Assembly: GCA_011037195.1 (NCBI GenBank)
Contig: JAAEAF010002629.1
Location: 1 to 64,000, forward strand
DNA from: Triatoma infestans
Taxonomy: Eukaryota > Arthropoda > Insecta > Hemiptera > Reduviidae
DNA: 64,000 nucleotides
Reading direction: 5' to 3'
This document shows, one piece after another, positions 1 to 12,359 of this stretch. Every line of letters starts with the position of its first letter. Within the stretch, counting starts at the first letter, position 1. The translations under genes and the position numbers were made by a program. The notes beneath the pieces were generated by a model. That model did no database searches. It saw only the letters and a program-made list of their open reading frames with translations, and was not told the origin of the DNA.

Positions 1-136
1 AACGTTTCCTGATGCAGTCACGTTGTTTCTCTGTTTTTGTAATTAATCATTGCTGAATCAACTACTGTGATTGTATTTGGTAAATAGTTTTAGTTTTTTT
101 TTAATCGACTCAAGTTATGATTTGTTTTACACTTAC

Positions 137-3100
137 CCAGGGGGTACTTGAACTTTCTTTTGCGCCTTTGGTGCTACTGGATTCATTTCACCAGCGAAAA
201 GTGCAGCAACAGCTTCAATAATAACAAGTTCCCCATTTTCCAAACTATTCTTTACGAGTTTTACAAGTTCTAGAGCAGAACATGCTCTTTCTTGTACTTC
301 TAGATCTCCAGAACTCACAAATACTGGAAGCCGCTCTATTACTGTGTCGCAAATCTAAAAGCAGTTCATTAACTGAGAGCACTAAGAATTCAAATTTTCA
401 TTCTAATATGTAAACATTAATATTGAGTTTCTCGCAAATTTGCATCAATCATCTTCAATGATGATTTTGACCAAATGTAGGCTTTAGACCATAAATAATG
501 ACTAATATCTGGAAATACTCACCACATATCCAACCTCTTTGTGCAATAAGATCTGTTTAATAGTTTTTTGAGTAGAATGGATAGCTAATGAATGTTAAAT
601 CTATTTATATAAAAAGGTTTCATGAGAGCGACGAATCCTTATTTATTTATGTTAGGATTTATTTATTCATTACAAAAAGCAATGCATAATGGTCACACGA
701 CATAACAACCAATGATCGTAATCAATGGTGAGCAATGAAAATTTTACATCGTCGGGCAAAAAACCCGATTTCACACAAAATTTTCATTTCATATTTCTTG
801 TGTACAAAGTCCTGTCGACATGACCTTTCCCAGATGGGAAACAGAGGCGCCTAAACCAAAATAAATCGGATGGACATCCGACTGTAAATGAGACTCTGGC
901 CTTTTTGGAATGTCCAACATCAAGATAAGATGGATTATTCGTCTTTTGGGAAAAATCCAAACCCCCTATTCATCTAAAGTCTCTCTGGGCTCTTATAGCT
1001 GCCCCCTCCCTCCCAAAAAAACAACAGAAGGCCTAGAACGAAAATCCAAAAACAAGGCTTCACATTCTAGCTATGTAGGTGCTGTAAGAAGTGTAGAAAT
1101 TGTTCCTCTGATCGCCGACAGATGATGCCACTTATTTCTTTTGCTGCGGTTACAGTTCCAGAATATTTTTAATGAATGTTTATAAATTACTGTAAAAATA
1201 AACATCTGAGAAGTAAATTATGTTACAAGACTAAAGAAAAGAAACGATTACGTCTCAGAGCGCCCGCTCTAGCGGTTACGTCACCCCGGACAAAATGGCA
1301 AATTGCCGCCCCTTAAGAATATATATATATAATGGCGACCCTAAATTTTGGTGCCCCGGACCAAAATAATGTCCGGGTTGCCCGCCCCTAGAGCGGGTGC
1401 TGCGGTCTCAAGAGAAGTGTGATCAACTTGACAAATTCATTAGACAATTAAGACTAATACCAACCTTGATTGACTGTTGAACTTCAGATGTTTCCAGAAT
1501 CTTGGAAAAAACTTTTAATATATTATGTACATAAATAGCTTGTATATGAGAAGGAAGCCCAGTAATTCTTCCATTTAATAATGATTCTAAAGTTGCTTTT
1601 GCATTTGGTAATTCACTGAAAACATAATAATTAACTAACACTTTAAAGCAAAATGATTAGTGTTATTTTCGTATTATTAAAAATATCAAACCAAAATGAA
1701 ATTTCAATAAATATTTGAATTTTTACGTTTCGGATTACTGTAATATCTGAATAAAGAAGAAAATGATGACATTTCAAACCTTGCATATTCAGCACAGACC
1801 CAAGCACAAGCGTAAAGCACGTCGGCCATTTTGGCTGGAGGCTGAGCTAGTAAATGACTGTTTTCTAAAAGAACAGACATTTGCGCAACAGCAAAACGTC
1901 TAATTGCGGGTACTCGTACGGCTACATCTACCATTTGGCTAGCTAATTGGCGCCCATGTTGAGTGCCTTCCATTCTTGTCAATTCAACAAGGACGCTAAC
2001 ATACCTTGTCAAAAGAGTATTTAAGATTTAAGAGAATATATATATGATACGAGTGAGGTGAAAAAAGAAGAGAAAGAAAACATATGTAAACATACCATTC
2101 AAAGTTTGTTATGTATTGGTAGTTGTTTTGAGAACATATATCTATAATTTTTGACAAAAGTTCATCCCTATAAGTTGTACCTTCAGCTTTATCCATATGT
2201 ACCATCAACTTCTTCACTATTTCCATTAGAGCTTTTTTAGACACCTATTAAAATTATATTCTTTAAAGAAATTTAAGTGAAATGAAATCATACCGAAGAT
2301 GTCTTACTGACCATTCCATAAAGTAAATCTAACGCCCTCAAACGGATCGATTCATCCTTATCATCCAAGCACTGCATCACAAGATCCTTATGAGACTGCA
2401 CGGATTTGGGATGTGTCTTCAAAATCTTAGACATTGCCAAAAGACCAAGATATTTCACTAAAACAGAGCATCAATTAAAAATATATACCGCATTCCTATT
2501 AGATGCTTAAAAGAAGAACTTACAATTTTGGTCTGTGTCTTCTATAAGGATCCTTAATTTTTGTACACAAAGCTGAAATATACAGATAGCTAAATTACAA
2601 AAAAAAAAGGTAAATAATAAATGGTTAGCAGCATTTGAATTATTACCTGAATTGAGGCACTATGGTTTGGCATTCCTGAAGATATTGATATTAAAACTGC
2701 AAATAAAAATGAAAAAAAATAATGCATGAATATATTGTTACATATTGTGACTAATTTCAAGCAGATGCATAATTCAAGTAAGAAATTAGTGAAAACTTTT
2801 AAATTTGTATTTAATCTCTCTTTGACCGCAGGCATTTTGCATAGTAAGATAAAATATAAAACATTACTAACTTATTTTAAAACTATACATTAACTTGTCA
2901 GAAAAGATGTAATCAGATATAAAAGTTCCATAAATAAACCCTTAATATGGTATTATTTCTCACATTATTACTTAAGATTACTTAAGAAATCATAATTACC
3001 TGCGATGACAGTGTTGATGCATTCATAAAGGAGGGACATAGCGGAAGTACTAAAAAAATATAGAATTCATTACAGATATTTCTGCATACCATCACACAAG

Positions 3101-6100
3101 GGTTTGTGTATCCTTAAAGTTCTTACAACATAGTTTAAAATGAGATTAGACACAGATTCCAATTTTTTAATTAAATCAGATAAAACATATAAATTCTCTT
3201 CTTAAGAAAATCAAAGGTTATTTTCCAAAGATCTTAAAGGAAATGATTGTTTTTCAAAGATTTTAATCATTATATTGACCTTTTAAAACAAGAACAATCC
3301 CTACTTCATCAATGCTGAGGCTGAGGAACACTCACATCAAGACAACATGAATAATGTTTGTACCAAATTATTATTGGGGCCAATTATTATTGTACCGAAT
3401 TATTATTTTAATTATTAACTAAAAGGTTTAATTAATATATATACATAATAATTTGGTACAATAATAATTAACAGATTTGTAATATTCATCTAATACGGAT
3501 CAGTTAGATTCATAATATAAAATTCTATAACATTTTTTAGGATTAAGCCAACAATATTCATAGTAATGTACATGGGAATAAAATAATAATAATAATAAGG
3601 CAACTTAATTATTAACAAGGTTTACTCAGCACCTACAAAATGAGAGTAACTTACTAATCAGAGGGAACCGAACATGGCTTGAAGAAGCTTTTCAGGAAAT
3701 GGAATTCAATCTGACCTAGACGATCAAATAGGGAAGATGAAGTATATGCGAATACGGCTTAAAATATGTCAAGAAATTGGAATTTGCGACTATCCTTTTT
3801 CGCATCTGTTTTAGGAACCTTCATTCGCCAATAATATACTTGTATATTATTAACGCAAGATTGTGGCAATGATATAACTATTTTGCGCGTGTGTTCCGGG
3901 ATAAGAATAAAACCTACAATTTGTAGATGACCAACGTATGAAGAAAACGACTAAAATTCCGCTGGGACAACCTATCTCCATTATCCTCCCAAGTCATTAT
4001 CAACCCAAATCCTCTCCATTATCGCCTCCTGGAAGAAGAAAAAGCGGGCGCCCTAGAATGACATGGAAAGCAGTCATGGTTTGAGCAATGGATGCTCGCG
4101 GCTTGACAGAAGAAGACTAGGGAGACCACCTCATATTTGGCGTTCAAGGGTAACCACGGAAACCGTGGAAATACAAAGAAGAAAAAAAGATTGTTTAAGA
4201 CCTTGTTTGTTAATTGCGTTTCAGCAATCTAACAGTTTAAATTGGAGTTACAATTTGTTATATGTGAGAAGACCGAGTTTAGATACCAATGAAACCTCTG
4301 TGCTAACAAAAGATTTGCGAATTAAGCAAATGACTAAGCAAATTTGCGAACAAAAGCTAATCATAGGCTTCTGCCAGAAATGACCCTGAAAAGGGGAAGT
4401 TCGAAATGTCTAGAGTAGATGCCTGTGAAAAGCTATCAAAGAAAATCACAATGACAAGCCAGCTGCTTAAAGATACACATTGTAACGAAAGCTATAGGTG
4501 ACGACGTCAAAAATGGATAGAAGATTGCTCTAGAATGGGGATTTTATCAAGAATTTATCACACCTTATAAACAGAGGCTGCAGATTAAGTATATAATGGA
4601 AGAATCATGTTTCTAGATAAATTAAATTGTTAATATTTTTTTAATTTCTGAGAAAATATTATGAGTTGGTAGGTAATAAAGCAATGTAATCTAAAAATAA
4701 ATCTACTAAAAACATCTAATTGTTAAGAAGAAAGAGACATGGAACAATTTCAATTTAGATTAAAATATTACATGATAAATGAGGTTGTTTGAAGCAACAG
4801 CTAAGCAAAATATTACCTGTGTATGAGATTGGTGAGGGGTTCAATAAGCTTCTTACCAAGCCGCGGCTCTAGAGGGGTCAACGCACCAAACTAGAACAAT
4901 TAAATAAATCAAATCTACAAAATTCAACTATATTAAGATTTGATTTCAATAAAATAAATAGTAATGGAAAGAAACGATCGTCATTTGCTGCACTGTTATA
5001 TTGTCCATTTTGAAATTGCTGATTTTAAAAGAAAATTAAAATACGAATTTTGAAAAAACACCAGATTAGAAAATGAAATATAATAATAGAGATATGGTGC
5101 TAAAGTATTGCTTTTTATTTAAATTCGGTTTTTATCTATTTTTTTTGTTGCCAATAATTACAAGCATAATAATGGTCAATGAAATAATCATAGATTCAAT
5201 ATTTGTCACAGAGAATATCAGATCTTATAGCCAAAATATTCCCTTTTTTGGCTTTATATGACAATCTTGCTATAATAATCTTTAAAGAAATTATCAAATT
5301 ATGTTCTTTCTTTCATTCTTCTTAAATTGGACTAATCATTATGTTCATCTTCAAGTTTTGGATTGCATATTCATTCATTAATTTGGGTTTAAAATTCATT
5401 AATGACATTGTTATTTTTCTTGTTAGAAAAGCTGGCAGAAGGTTTAATCTTACCCAAAAATTTAAATTATTTAGTAAATAGAAGTGAAGATTGATGAAGT
5501 TTTCCAAATGTTACATCTTGTTGGTTTTTTTTTTTTTTTTTAATACGGTATTTATTATTTAGTTACTTGCATATCATTTGCCCTTCCATCTCATATCTAG
5601 TAATTATGATTTTCTTACTAACTCAGGCATTTGCCTCACTGGCATTTCTGATAATGTGCCTTTTTGAACCATGGAGCAGGTAACTTGTATTAAGTACGTA
5701 TCTTAGTAAAGTTATGTATATTTCTCATTTTAGAAAAAAATTGTTGTTAAAACAGTTACTATTTTGGCATTTTATGTTTTGAATATTAAAGAAATAATAA
5801 AAATAAGGCAAATAATTAAATCGTTCTAAGTATCCATGAGTAGAAGTGATATTATTATGCATTAAGTTTATGTTACGTTCTATATTCATTTTTTATTTTC
5901 TGTGTTCTTCTTAGCCTGACGATGTTTGAATCAAAGAGCGAAACTTTGGCAAGTTTTTCTTCCAAAACAAACTTTCTGACCAACCCCAGACAAGATGTAA
6001 CTTAGAAATTGCAATAAATTCTAAACGCAGATAATTTTAGGAAATGATCGGTCTCGGTGTTTCTTGGTGCTCATACTTCATTTTTTAAATTTACAGAATT

Positions 6101-9100
6101 ACGTATTTAAAATTTGTATTAGGAAAAAGTATAACTAAAAAGACAATACTAAGCAAGATGTTTATATTATTCTTAGTCCTTTCAGTACCAAACAAATTGC
6201 AACAAAACAATTTCAACAAGTCTGTCTAAAGCAGAATTTTAACTGTAACATTTGTCCTAATGTATGTAATTGTATTCATCAAAACTTAACAGTATATAAA
6301 TAATAATGGTTTCAATTTTGTGATATTCCAAAATTATAAGAATACAGGAGGATTTGATTAAAATGAAAATAGTTGAATAAGGGTTCTGAAGTAGTTTTCT
6401 ACCTACGCTGGGCTCAATTTTCTGAAAACAAGAATGACCTCATAAAAACAAAAAAATATATGTACGTGTCTTCAAATCTGATGAATTTTTAAATAATATA
6501 AGATTATTGTTATTTACAAATAACACATATAGTAGTTTGCCTTGGTTCCACGGGGGCCATGAAGACCACCCCGACTGCGGCGTTGGAAGTCCTCCTCAAT
6601 CTGCCACCATTACACATTCTCGTTCTAGGCGAAGCCAGAATGGGAATACATAGGCTCCTGCAGGGGCCGCCTCCCATCACCTCTAGGCATGATCGTAATA
6701 ACCAGAGGTTGATTGAGGAAATCAAGGCGGACTATCTTCTGGGGATGCCAACGGATAGGATGGTTCCTAAGTATTTTTTTCGAAAGGAACTTCCATATTG
6801 TCATAACGAGCAGAGGCGAATGGGGCTGCGACCCACCCCTGTTCGGTAACTCGATCTGGTATACAGATGGATCCAAAACTCCGACTGGGGTCGGAGCTGG
6901 GGTCTACGGGGGCAGGCCTAAAGTTAAAATTAAGGCCAGCCTAGGGAAGTACGCCACGGTCTTTCAGGCTGAAGTCGTGGCGTTACAACTCTGCGCTAGG
7001 GAGATCATAAGGCAAAGGATAGTGGGTAGAAGAGTGGCCATATACTCCGACAGTCAGGCAGCCCTGAAGGCACTTTCCTCACACCAAATAGTCTCAAGAC
7101 TGGTGTGGGACTGCCTACTTGCCCTCACCGAGGTGGGTACTCGGAATAAACTGACACTCGCCTGGGTGCCGGGACATGCAGGGTTCCTGGGCAATGAGAG
7201 GGCGGATGTCCTAGCGAGGATACCTTTATAGGCCCCGAACCCTTCTGAGCTTGTCCAGGAGCCTCATCCAAACTTCTATCAAGGGGTGGATAGAAGATCA
7301 GCGTCTGCGTTGGTGGGAGGGAACACCAGGACAGAGGCAGGCAAAGCTCTTCATTAAAAGACATTTGCCTAAATTTACCAAAGACCTACTGAGCCAAACC
7401 CGAAGGGATATAAGGTTAATTGTGGGTCTACTAACAGGGCATTGTAGGCTGAATAGACACATGCACCACCTACAACTTGCGGATAGTGCGGTATGCCGAT
7501 TCTGCAAGGTAGAGGAGGAGACCCCGGCGCACATCCTTTGTGAGTGCGCCGGCCTGGCGAGGATTAGGTTTCTTCAATTGGGGACGGGCAATCCCGAAGC
7601 TGAAAGCTTCATGACGGAGCCGCTCTCAGCTTTGCTAGGATTGATTAGGAGGGCAAAGCTGGGGGCTGTTCTGTAATTTAAGGGGATCCACAATAGACCT
7701 CAATTTGTAGGTCGCAGTGGAATGAGGCTCCCCCCCCCGATTCTATTCTATTCTATTCTAACACATATAGTAATTGAGAGCTAAAAGGAAGTTTTAAATG
7801 TACAATATTAAAGTAATGATATAAATCTGATACCACCAATAATCAGCAACTTATTTAGAACAAAATTGGTTTATTTTTGGCATGATTAAAATTTGTTTTA
7901 ATTTTGGCGGGCTAAAACGCAAGTCCAATACTACTGTATTCTGACAATTATAGTTTCAATTTTTATGACAAATAAATTACATAATTATGAATTTGTTTTT
8001 AACAGTTTCTACACTAGTTTCATCCAAATAAATTGTAGTTTGTTTTTTTTTAAATTATACCAGGACAGGATTACTAACATTCAATCAACACCTAAGAAAA
8101 TTTGGATATAGCTAAAGTGCAATACAACTTTGCTCCACTAAGAAGCATCCAATGTACTGGCCTTTACAGCAAAATACAAAATACAAACACGATTACATCT
8201 AAATTATATAGCAAGATTATGTACATGTAGAAGTACTTTTGATTTAGATAATTTCTTTGTTGATATATAAATTTTCATGATTAATTTTACCTGCAAATTA
8301 GTTCAATCAAGGGCTGCGATAGTTTTCTACCTATTCTGGGCTCAAACATAGTCAGTGATGCTAACTGAAACACAATGAAATATCTTCCAAAGGGAACCAT
8401 GCATTTTTTTGTTCAAATTGCTAACATTATGTATAAACATTTTATTTTTTATCAAAAGTAATCCTTAAAATAATTTTAAAAGTGACAATTATGAAGATAA
8501 CATACTAATTTAAAAAAAAAAAATATATCAATTTTTGTTAATATCAAATGTCCATTTTTTTTTTTACAATTTATTGGATGAACGTAGAAAACATTTTCTT
8601 TCGGAAAAAATGGCGACAGAACCTAGTAGATATCCATTCTTAGCAAAGATCATAAAAAGTAATTTTCACGAAAATAAAAAAAATAAAAAAATGAAACTTA
8701 TAATAGGCTTTATTTTTTTCTACCAAGCTCCCTCGTAAATTAAAAAATTATGGAAGATCAATAATATACCAATATCAATCAAAAGAATTGGATGGGGATG
8801 GGTGAACATATTGAAGTAATATGTTGCTTTTGGAACAGACATATATATAAAGTCCAATATGTTTAAAAATCCTTTTCTTGGAGATTTAAATTTTTCATGT
8901 CGGGCCTCTATGAATAACTTCTAATTTTATATGAAAAAGAGCAACCAGCTTGGAATATCTTATTTAAATCATTTTCTCAATATTGTTTCTATAATAAAAA
9001 TATTAAGTTAGAAATCTATAGAATCCTCTTAAAGGATGAAGAACATAATTTATTTCAAATTTATTATGTACTAATTAAAATCAGTAATGTAAATATTTTA

Positions 9101-12100
9101 ATTATATTTTTCTAAATCATTATTCTTCATCGCATGATATCAAGATCAATCCCTCCCGAAATAGAGATATACTGTTTGAATCGAAGACAACTTGATTTCG
9201 CTTCAATAAATAGTAGCCTGATTCACTATTATTACACTATCTGACTGAACACTCCCTGTACGGCATTTTATTTTACAAATAAATATTAACTTTCAAGAAA
9301 ATATCTTTTTCTAAAATGGTTAATCTTTCCTAGTTCTTTTGGATAATACACAAAATACTTTTTTTTATATATATTTCTTGGCAGTGCATGTTTTAAACGA
9401 AAAATTATTCTTTGGATGAGACAAGATTTATATTGTTTGGGAAAAATGATAAACACGTTCTAAAAATGCTGGCAAAAAAGTTATCCTTACATAAAAATGA
9501 AAAACCATATAATTACAGAGAAATCAGATAGAAACTAAATCTATTCAGTGAAATACCTACAAGTTTAATTATTTTGATAAGCATCCAGTTGTTTGTGGAA
9601 GTTGTCATAAGCTTGAAAAAAATAGGAGCAAGACTGAGGTAGTTTTTCGGATTTTTACGAGCAAGCTCACACACAACATTGACTGCAGCTGACTGTACTC
9701 CTGTTAAAAAAAAAACAAAAACTCATGTACTGCAATTCTCGTAAGTCTGATTGAAAAATTTTCATAGAAGTAGAAATTTTATGAATATTTAGTAAGGTGA
9801 TAAAGTGATATATGGTTATAGCCTATATAAGTATGTATGAGATTATTAATAGGTAATAGCCTATATAATATATGTATAGTTAATATGCACAGTTTATTAA
9901 ACAAAATCTTTGAGCCGTTTTTATTATTTAAAAAAAGTAGTATATTTTATACTCAACTTCCGGTTGAGGAATTTTGGCTGAAATTTTTGTGTTGAGCCCA
10001 TCGGTGCACCAAAGAAATTGAGGTTCCTGCAATTTCTTATTTTTCAGATATTTATAAAAACACAAAGACCACTCTCTAATTTTTCATTTTCAGAGAAAGT
10101 TCGAAACATGTATTTCCATTCAAATTCATTAAATTTACAGGATCGCACTATTTCTCATTCAGCAGTTTAGGACACACTTTTAGAAATAATACATAAAACA
10201 ACTTTTATGAAAATTATCGTTTTTCACAAAATTTGATTGCTTTCACCAATTCTTTCCATTCTATCTATCACAGAATTATGAATTTTCAACACTTGATCCC
10301 TATTTTTGTTTGTTTACCAAGTTAACTTAAATAAATGCTATACATTGTAGGAAGGCAAATATAATATCTCAATAGGGAAGGGATTAGCTAAGTGGTTAGC
10401 GCGCTGGACTCCCATGCGGAGGTCCCGGGTTCGAGTCCAATGCTGCCCCCTTACATTTTTTCTTCCTAGGAGCCTCTACTGCTCACTGTTCGGTGATGGA
10501 TAGTGTTGTCTCTAGCGAGAGAACACTGTCCGGAGCCGGCAGTGCACTGAGAAGGCTCCGGGCGCTAATGACCACAGATGTTGAAGCGCCTTAAATAAAA
10601 AAAAAAAAATACTATTTCAATAGAGAATCTGAAATTTAAAAATAATTACCAGAATCAGGATCTTCCAGCTTTTCCTTGAGGCGTGGAAAAGCTGGTCTTA
10701 AAGCTTCTGGGTATTTCAGGAATACTTTGTACATCATCAGTACAGCTTTCTTTCTGAGATAAGGTTTCGTTGATGTTAGCTGAAAAATTTATTTCCTTGC
10801 GATAAAAGCTCATAATACCACATAACAGATACTTAATTAATTAATTTACTTTATGACAGCAAGATTTACTGTGTCTAATAATTTGATGTGCAAGAATTAT
10901 GAAGTACTTGGGAAAAAAGTTAAGAAGAACGACAGAATAAGAATTTAATGAATGTATCAAAATATAAAACTTCATTCTGGGTGCACTATGTATAAAAAAA
11001 TAATGTAATAATGTAAAATTAATATTAATAACAATATATGTATACAAATTAAGTACCTACATTAACAGGGATTTAAAAAAAGTTAAATAGAAAAGCTTCT
11101 CTAAAGTAGTAATTTATGACATGAATTGAGTTATTTATACGTACGTGATAATTAAAATGTGTTTAAAGAAAATGAAATAAATGGGATAATTAACATTATT
11201 AATTCTAGTCGAACACAGGATTATTTACAAATATATAAGAAGGAGCAGAGCTACTTTCTTTTCTTATCAGGAAACATATTACTACATTTGCAACAATCTA
11301 TTCATAAAAACCTATTTTGGGGGAGATTAAGCAGCAAAGAAAAAGGTTTATGATTCTTACACATCTACTTACAAGGGTCATGATATCGTTGGAAAGATCT
11401 CTTGCTAGATCTGTGCTAATAAAACAAGAAAGTGCCGACAGGGCCAATCCAGCATCATATTGATTCTGACTGTTCAGATCTTTCCTCACCATATTAGTAG
11501 TCAGCATTAACAACTGAAATAGTGAAATAGACAGACACTATTGTAACTTTTTTTAAAGTTAGGAATAATTTTAATTTTTCAAAACTACTACAATTAAGTC
11601 ACATACTATACATTTATTGTTTTAAGAATTCTAACGTCAAAAAAAGTCATTTCACAAATAACATTATTTGTGAAAAGAAATTTCTCATACAAAATATTTG
11701 AATATTTAAATAATGAATAAGGACCAAAATGTTTCTTCTTTGTAAATTCTGCTTTCTCACAAAAAAGTACTAGCGCATACAGACATATCTGTAATATTTT
11801 AGTAAAAATAAATACTAATTGAATCTTAGAGTGAAGAATTAAGAAAAACGATGTGCTCCAGAATACAAATTTCACGAAACTTAATTCTAGGAATGCCTAC
11901 CTCTGTATCTGCATGAAAACTCTGACTGGAAGCTAGATAACCAATCCTTTTATACGTAAATTTAGACGAACTCATAACTTCAATTACATTGAAGCCAGCC
12001 CAGCTCATATCATACCCTAGCATTTGCAACTACAACAGACAATAACTAATGTCACCACTGAAAGATAACACCAATGTAAATTAAAAAGAAAATACTTACA

Positions 12101-12359
12101 TAGGTCAGTTTCGCGACAGCAGTCGCTTTCACAGCCAAATTTTCTTGACGTAATTCTTGTTTAATTTCTTCTATGCATTGAGCAATATATTTGGACTGAA
12201 AAAGTAATTCGTGAACCTTACTAAAAACCAATCATTTCAAAAGCTTAATTGAAGTGTACTCACTTCATTATCCTTATTGTTCCTGATCCCTCGTACTAAA
12301 TCAGTCAAGTTCTTATCAAACATTCTTTCTAAGTTACCTTTTACTTTTTTTAATGCCAT
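137..12359 (-). CDS. AP-3 complex subunit delta, exons 1-15 (3' end outside window)
   Basis: Large delta subunit of the AP-3 clathrin-adaptor complex (AP3D1; garnet in Drosophila), which sorts cargo from endosomes to lysosomes and pigment-type organelles. Exons read on the minus strand: 12264-12359, 12100-12195, 11901-12029, 11373-11513, 10650-10779, 9561-9700, 4817-4890, 3000-3049, 2647-2696, 2524-2572, 2312-2457, 2096-2244, 1780-2004, 1465-1615, 137-354. All have GT-AG borders and phases that fit, giving about 614 residues of adaptin N-terminal trunk. Diagnostic stretches are ERMFDKNLTDLVRGIRN at the N-terminus, SSGMPNHSASIQ, KAEGTTYRDELL, NYQYITNFEW and LFAGEMNPVAPKAQKK. The start at 12359 matches the family N-terminus (MALKKVKG). 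The last exon ends in phase 2 with a good donor, so the hinge and ear lie to the left. Exon 11 has a weak donor (GTCAGT). An alternative exon 7 is listed separately. Confidence 0.96.
355..1254. other. Intron 14 of AP-3 delta, uninterpreted part
   Basis: No exon or recognised coding domain. About 600-1130 is less AT-rich than the surrounding intron and contains a short open frame at 910-1125 without family features, so this may be an old repeat, but I see no terminal repeats or target duplication. Confidence 0.4.
1255..1405. repeat. GC-rich inverted-repeat element in AP-3 delta intron
   Basis: Imperfect inverted repeats enclose a short AT core with (TA)n. The left side carries GCGCCCGCTCTAG and CCCCGGACAAAATGG; the right side carries the complement as ATAATGTCCGGG and CTAGAGCGGGTGC. 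It stands out sharply in composition from the AT-rich intron. A small nonautonomous DNA element is the likeliest reading; no target duplication was identified. Confidence 0.5.
3357..3472. repeat. AT-rich foldback in AP-3 delta intron 7
   Basis: The motif TGTACCAAATTATTATT occurs in direct orientation near 3359, again near 3392 with one change, and in inverted orientation near 3449-3470 (AATAATTTGGTACAATAATAA), forming a palindrome of about 23-bp arms. No coding content. Confidence 0.5.
4010..4190 (+). pseudogene. Decayed LINE reverse-transcriptase C-terminal fragment (RTE/CR1-like)
   Basis: With frame changes, the plus strand reads as pieces such as RAPRMTWKAVM and DARGLTEEDWGDH, resembling the C-terminal tail of many insect endonuclease/reverse-transcriptase proteins (typical pattern GRPRxTWK...RGLTxEDAxDR). 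It is far less AT-rich than the intron. Stops and a frameshift show it is dead. Family assignment is by pattern only. Confidence 0.45.
4891..6359. other. AP-3 delta intron between exons 7c and 7a
   Basis: No exon found. Contains a poly(T) run at about 5527-5542 and AT-rich sequence. Short open frames at 5073-5261 and 5322-5507 are low-complexity and have no recognisable features. Confidence 0.4.
6360..6414 (-). pseudogene. Decayed third copy of AP-3 delta exon 7 (7c)
   Basis: On the minus strand an AG acceptor (TGTTTTCAG) is followed by codons for K-I-E-P-S-V-G-R-K-L-L-Q, aligning to the EPR(I/L)G(R/K)KL core of exons 7a and 7b. The stretch of about 27 nt covering EP..GRKL is nearly identical in DNA to exon 7b, so 7c is closer to 7b than to 7a. 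The first five codons of the exon are missing, and there is no GT donor at the expected end, where the sequence reads TTTTCATTTTAATC. It is therefore probably not spliceable as a normal exon 7. Confidence 0.7.
6535..7760 (+). mobile_element. 5'-truncated non-LTR retrotransposon (R1/Jockey-group) with 14-bp target duplication
   Basis: Flanked by TAACACATATAGTA at 6521-6534 and 7759-7772, a clear target-site duplication. The body is more GC-rich than the intron. It encodes the end of ORF2 on the plus strand: an RNase H domain (6840-7231: YTDGSK, FQAEVVAL, IYSDSQAALKAL, WVPGHAGFLGNERAD) and, in another frame, a C-terminal Cys/His segment CRFCKVEEETPAHILCEC (7251-7676). At least one frameshift separates them, so it is non-functional. 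The 3' end carries a small hairpin, a C run and an (ATTCT)n tail. Being 5'-truncated with a simple-repeat tail is typical of LINE insertion. It sits between AP-3 delta exons 7b and 7c. Confidence 0.9.
7696..7713 (+). other. Hairpin in the LINE 3' untranslated region
   Basis: GACCT (7696-7700) pairs with AGGTC (7709-7713) across an 8-nt loop, just upstream of a C run and the (ATTCT)n tail. The related element at 62323-63921 has a matching hairpin with two compensatory pair changes, which suggests a structure read by the element's own reverse transcriptase. Confidence 0.55.
8291..8364 (-). CDS. Alternative exon 7 (7b) of AP-3 delta, candidate mutually exclusive exon
   Basis: Between exon 6 (9561-9700) and exon 8 (3000-3049) lies a second version of exon 7. 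It is exactly 74 nt like the canonical exon at 4817-4890, has an acceptor with a pyrimidine tract ending TTTCAG, a donor GTAAAA, and the same phase (0 in, 2 out). It is open throughout. Its core LTMFEPRIGRKL aligns without gaps to LTPLEPRLGKKL; 12 of 24 residues are identical and several others conservative (L/I, K/R, E/Q). Either version joins exon 8 to give ...STSAMSLLYE. Including both would shift the frame. That it is spliced is inference; it could instead be a recent, decaying duplicate, as the third copy clearly is. Confidence 0.6.
9940..10130 (+). repeat. Degenerate fragment of the ACTTTCTCTTACT-ended repeat family
   Basis: Contains ACTTCCGGTTGAGGAATTTTGGC, then a diverged block resembling the middle of copies at 14211 and 37609. 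Both termini are lost. Confidence 0.45.
10376..10609 (+). mobile_element. tRNA-derived SINE, full length
   Basis: The 5' part is tRNA-like, with an A-box region TAGCTAAGTGGTTAGCGCGC at 10385-10404 and B box GGTTCGAGTCC at 10428-10438, the internal RNA polymerase III promoter. A non-tRNA body follows, then a tail GAAGCGCCTTAAATAAA and poly(A). TCAATAG at 10369-10375 and 10617-10623 is a probable 7-bp target duplication. Related copies are at 25874, 37358 and, reversed, 44866; the tail alone recurs at 39627. Confidence 0.85.

Noticed and set aside
6510..6876. Minus-strand ORFs of 71 and 83 codons over the LINE
   Set aside because: They are shadows of the plus-strand reverse-transcriptase/RNase H coding sequence, which has the conserved motifs.
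10376..10450. tRNA gene
   Set aside because: The tRNA-like part continues into a SINE body with a poly(A) tail and has related copies; no clean acceptor stem.
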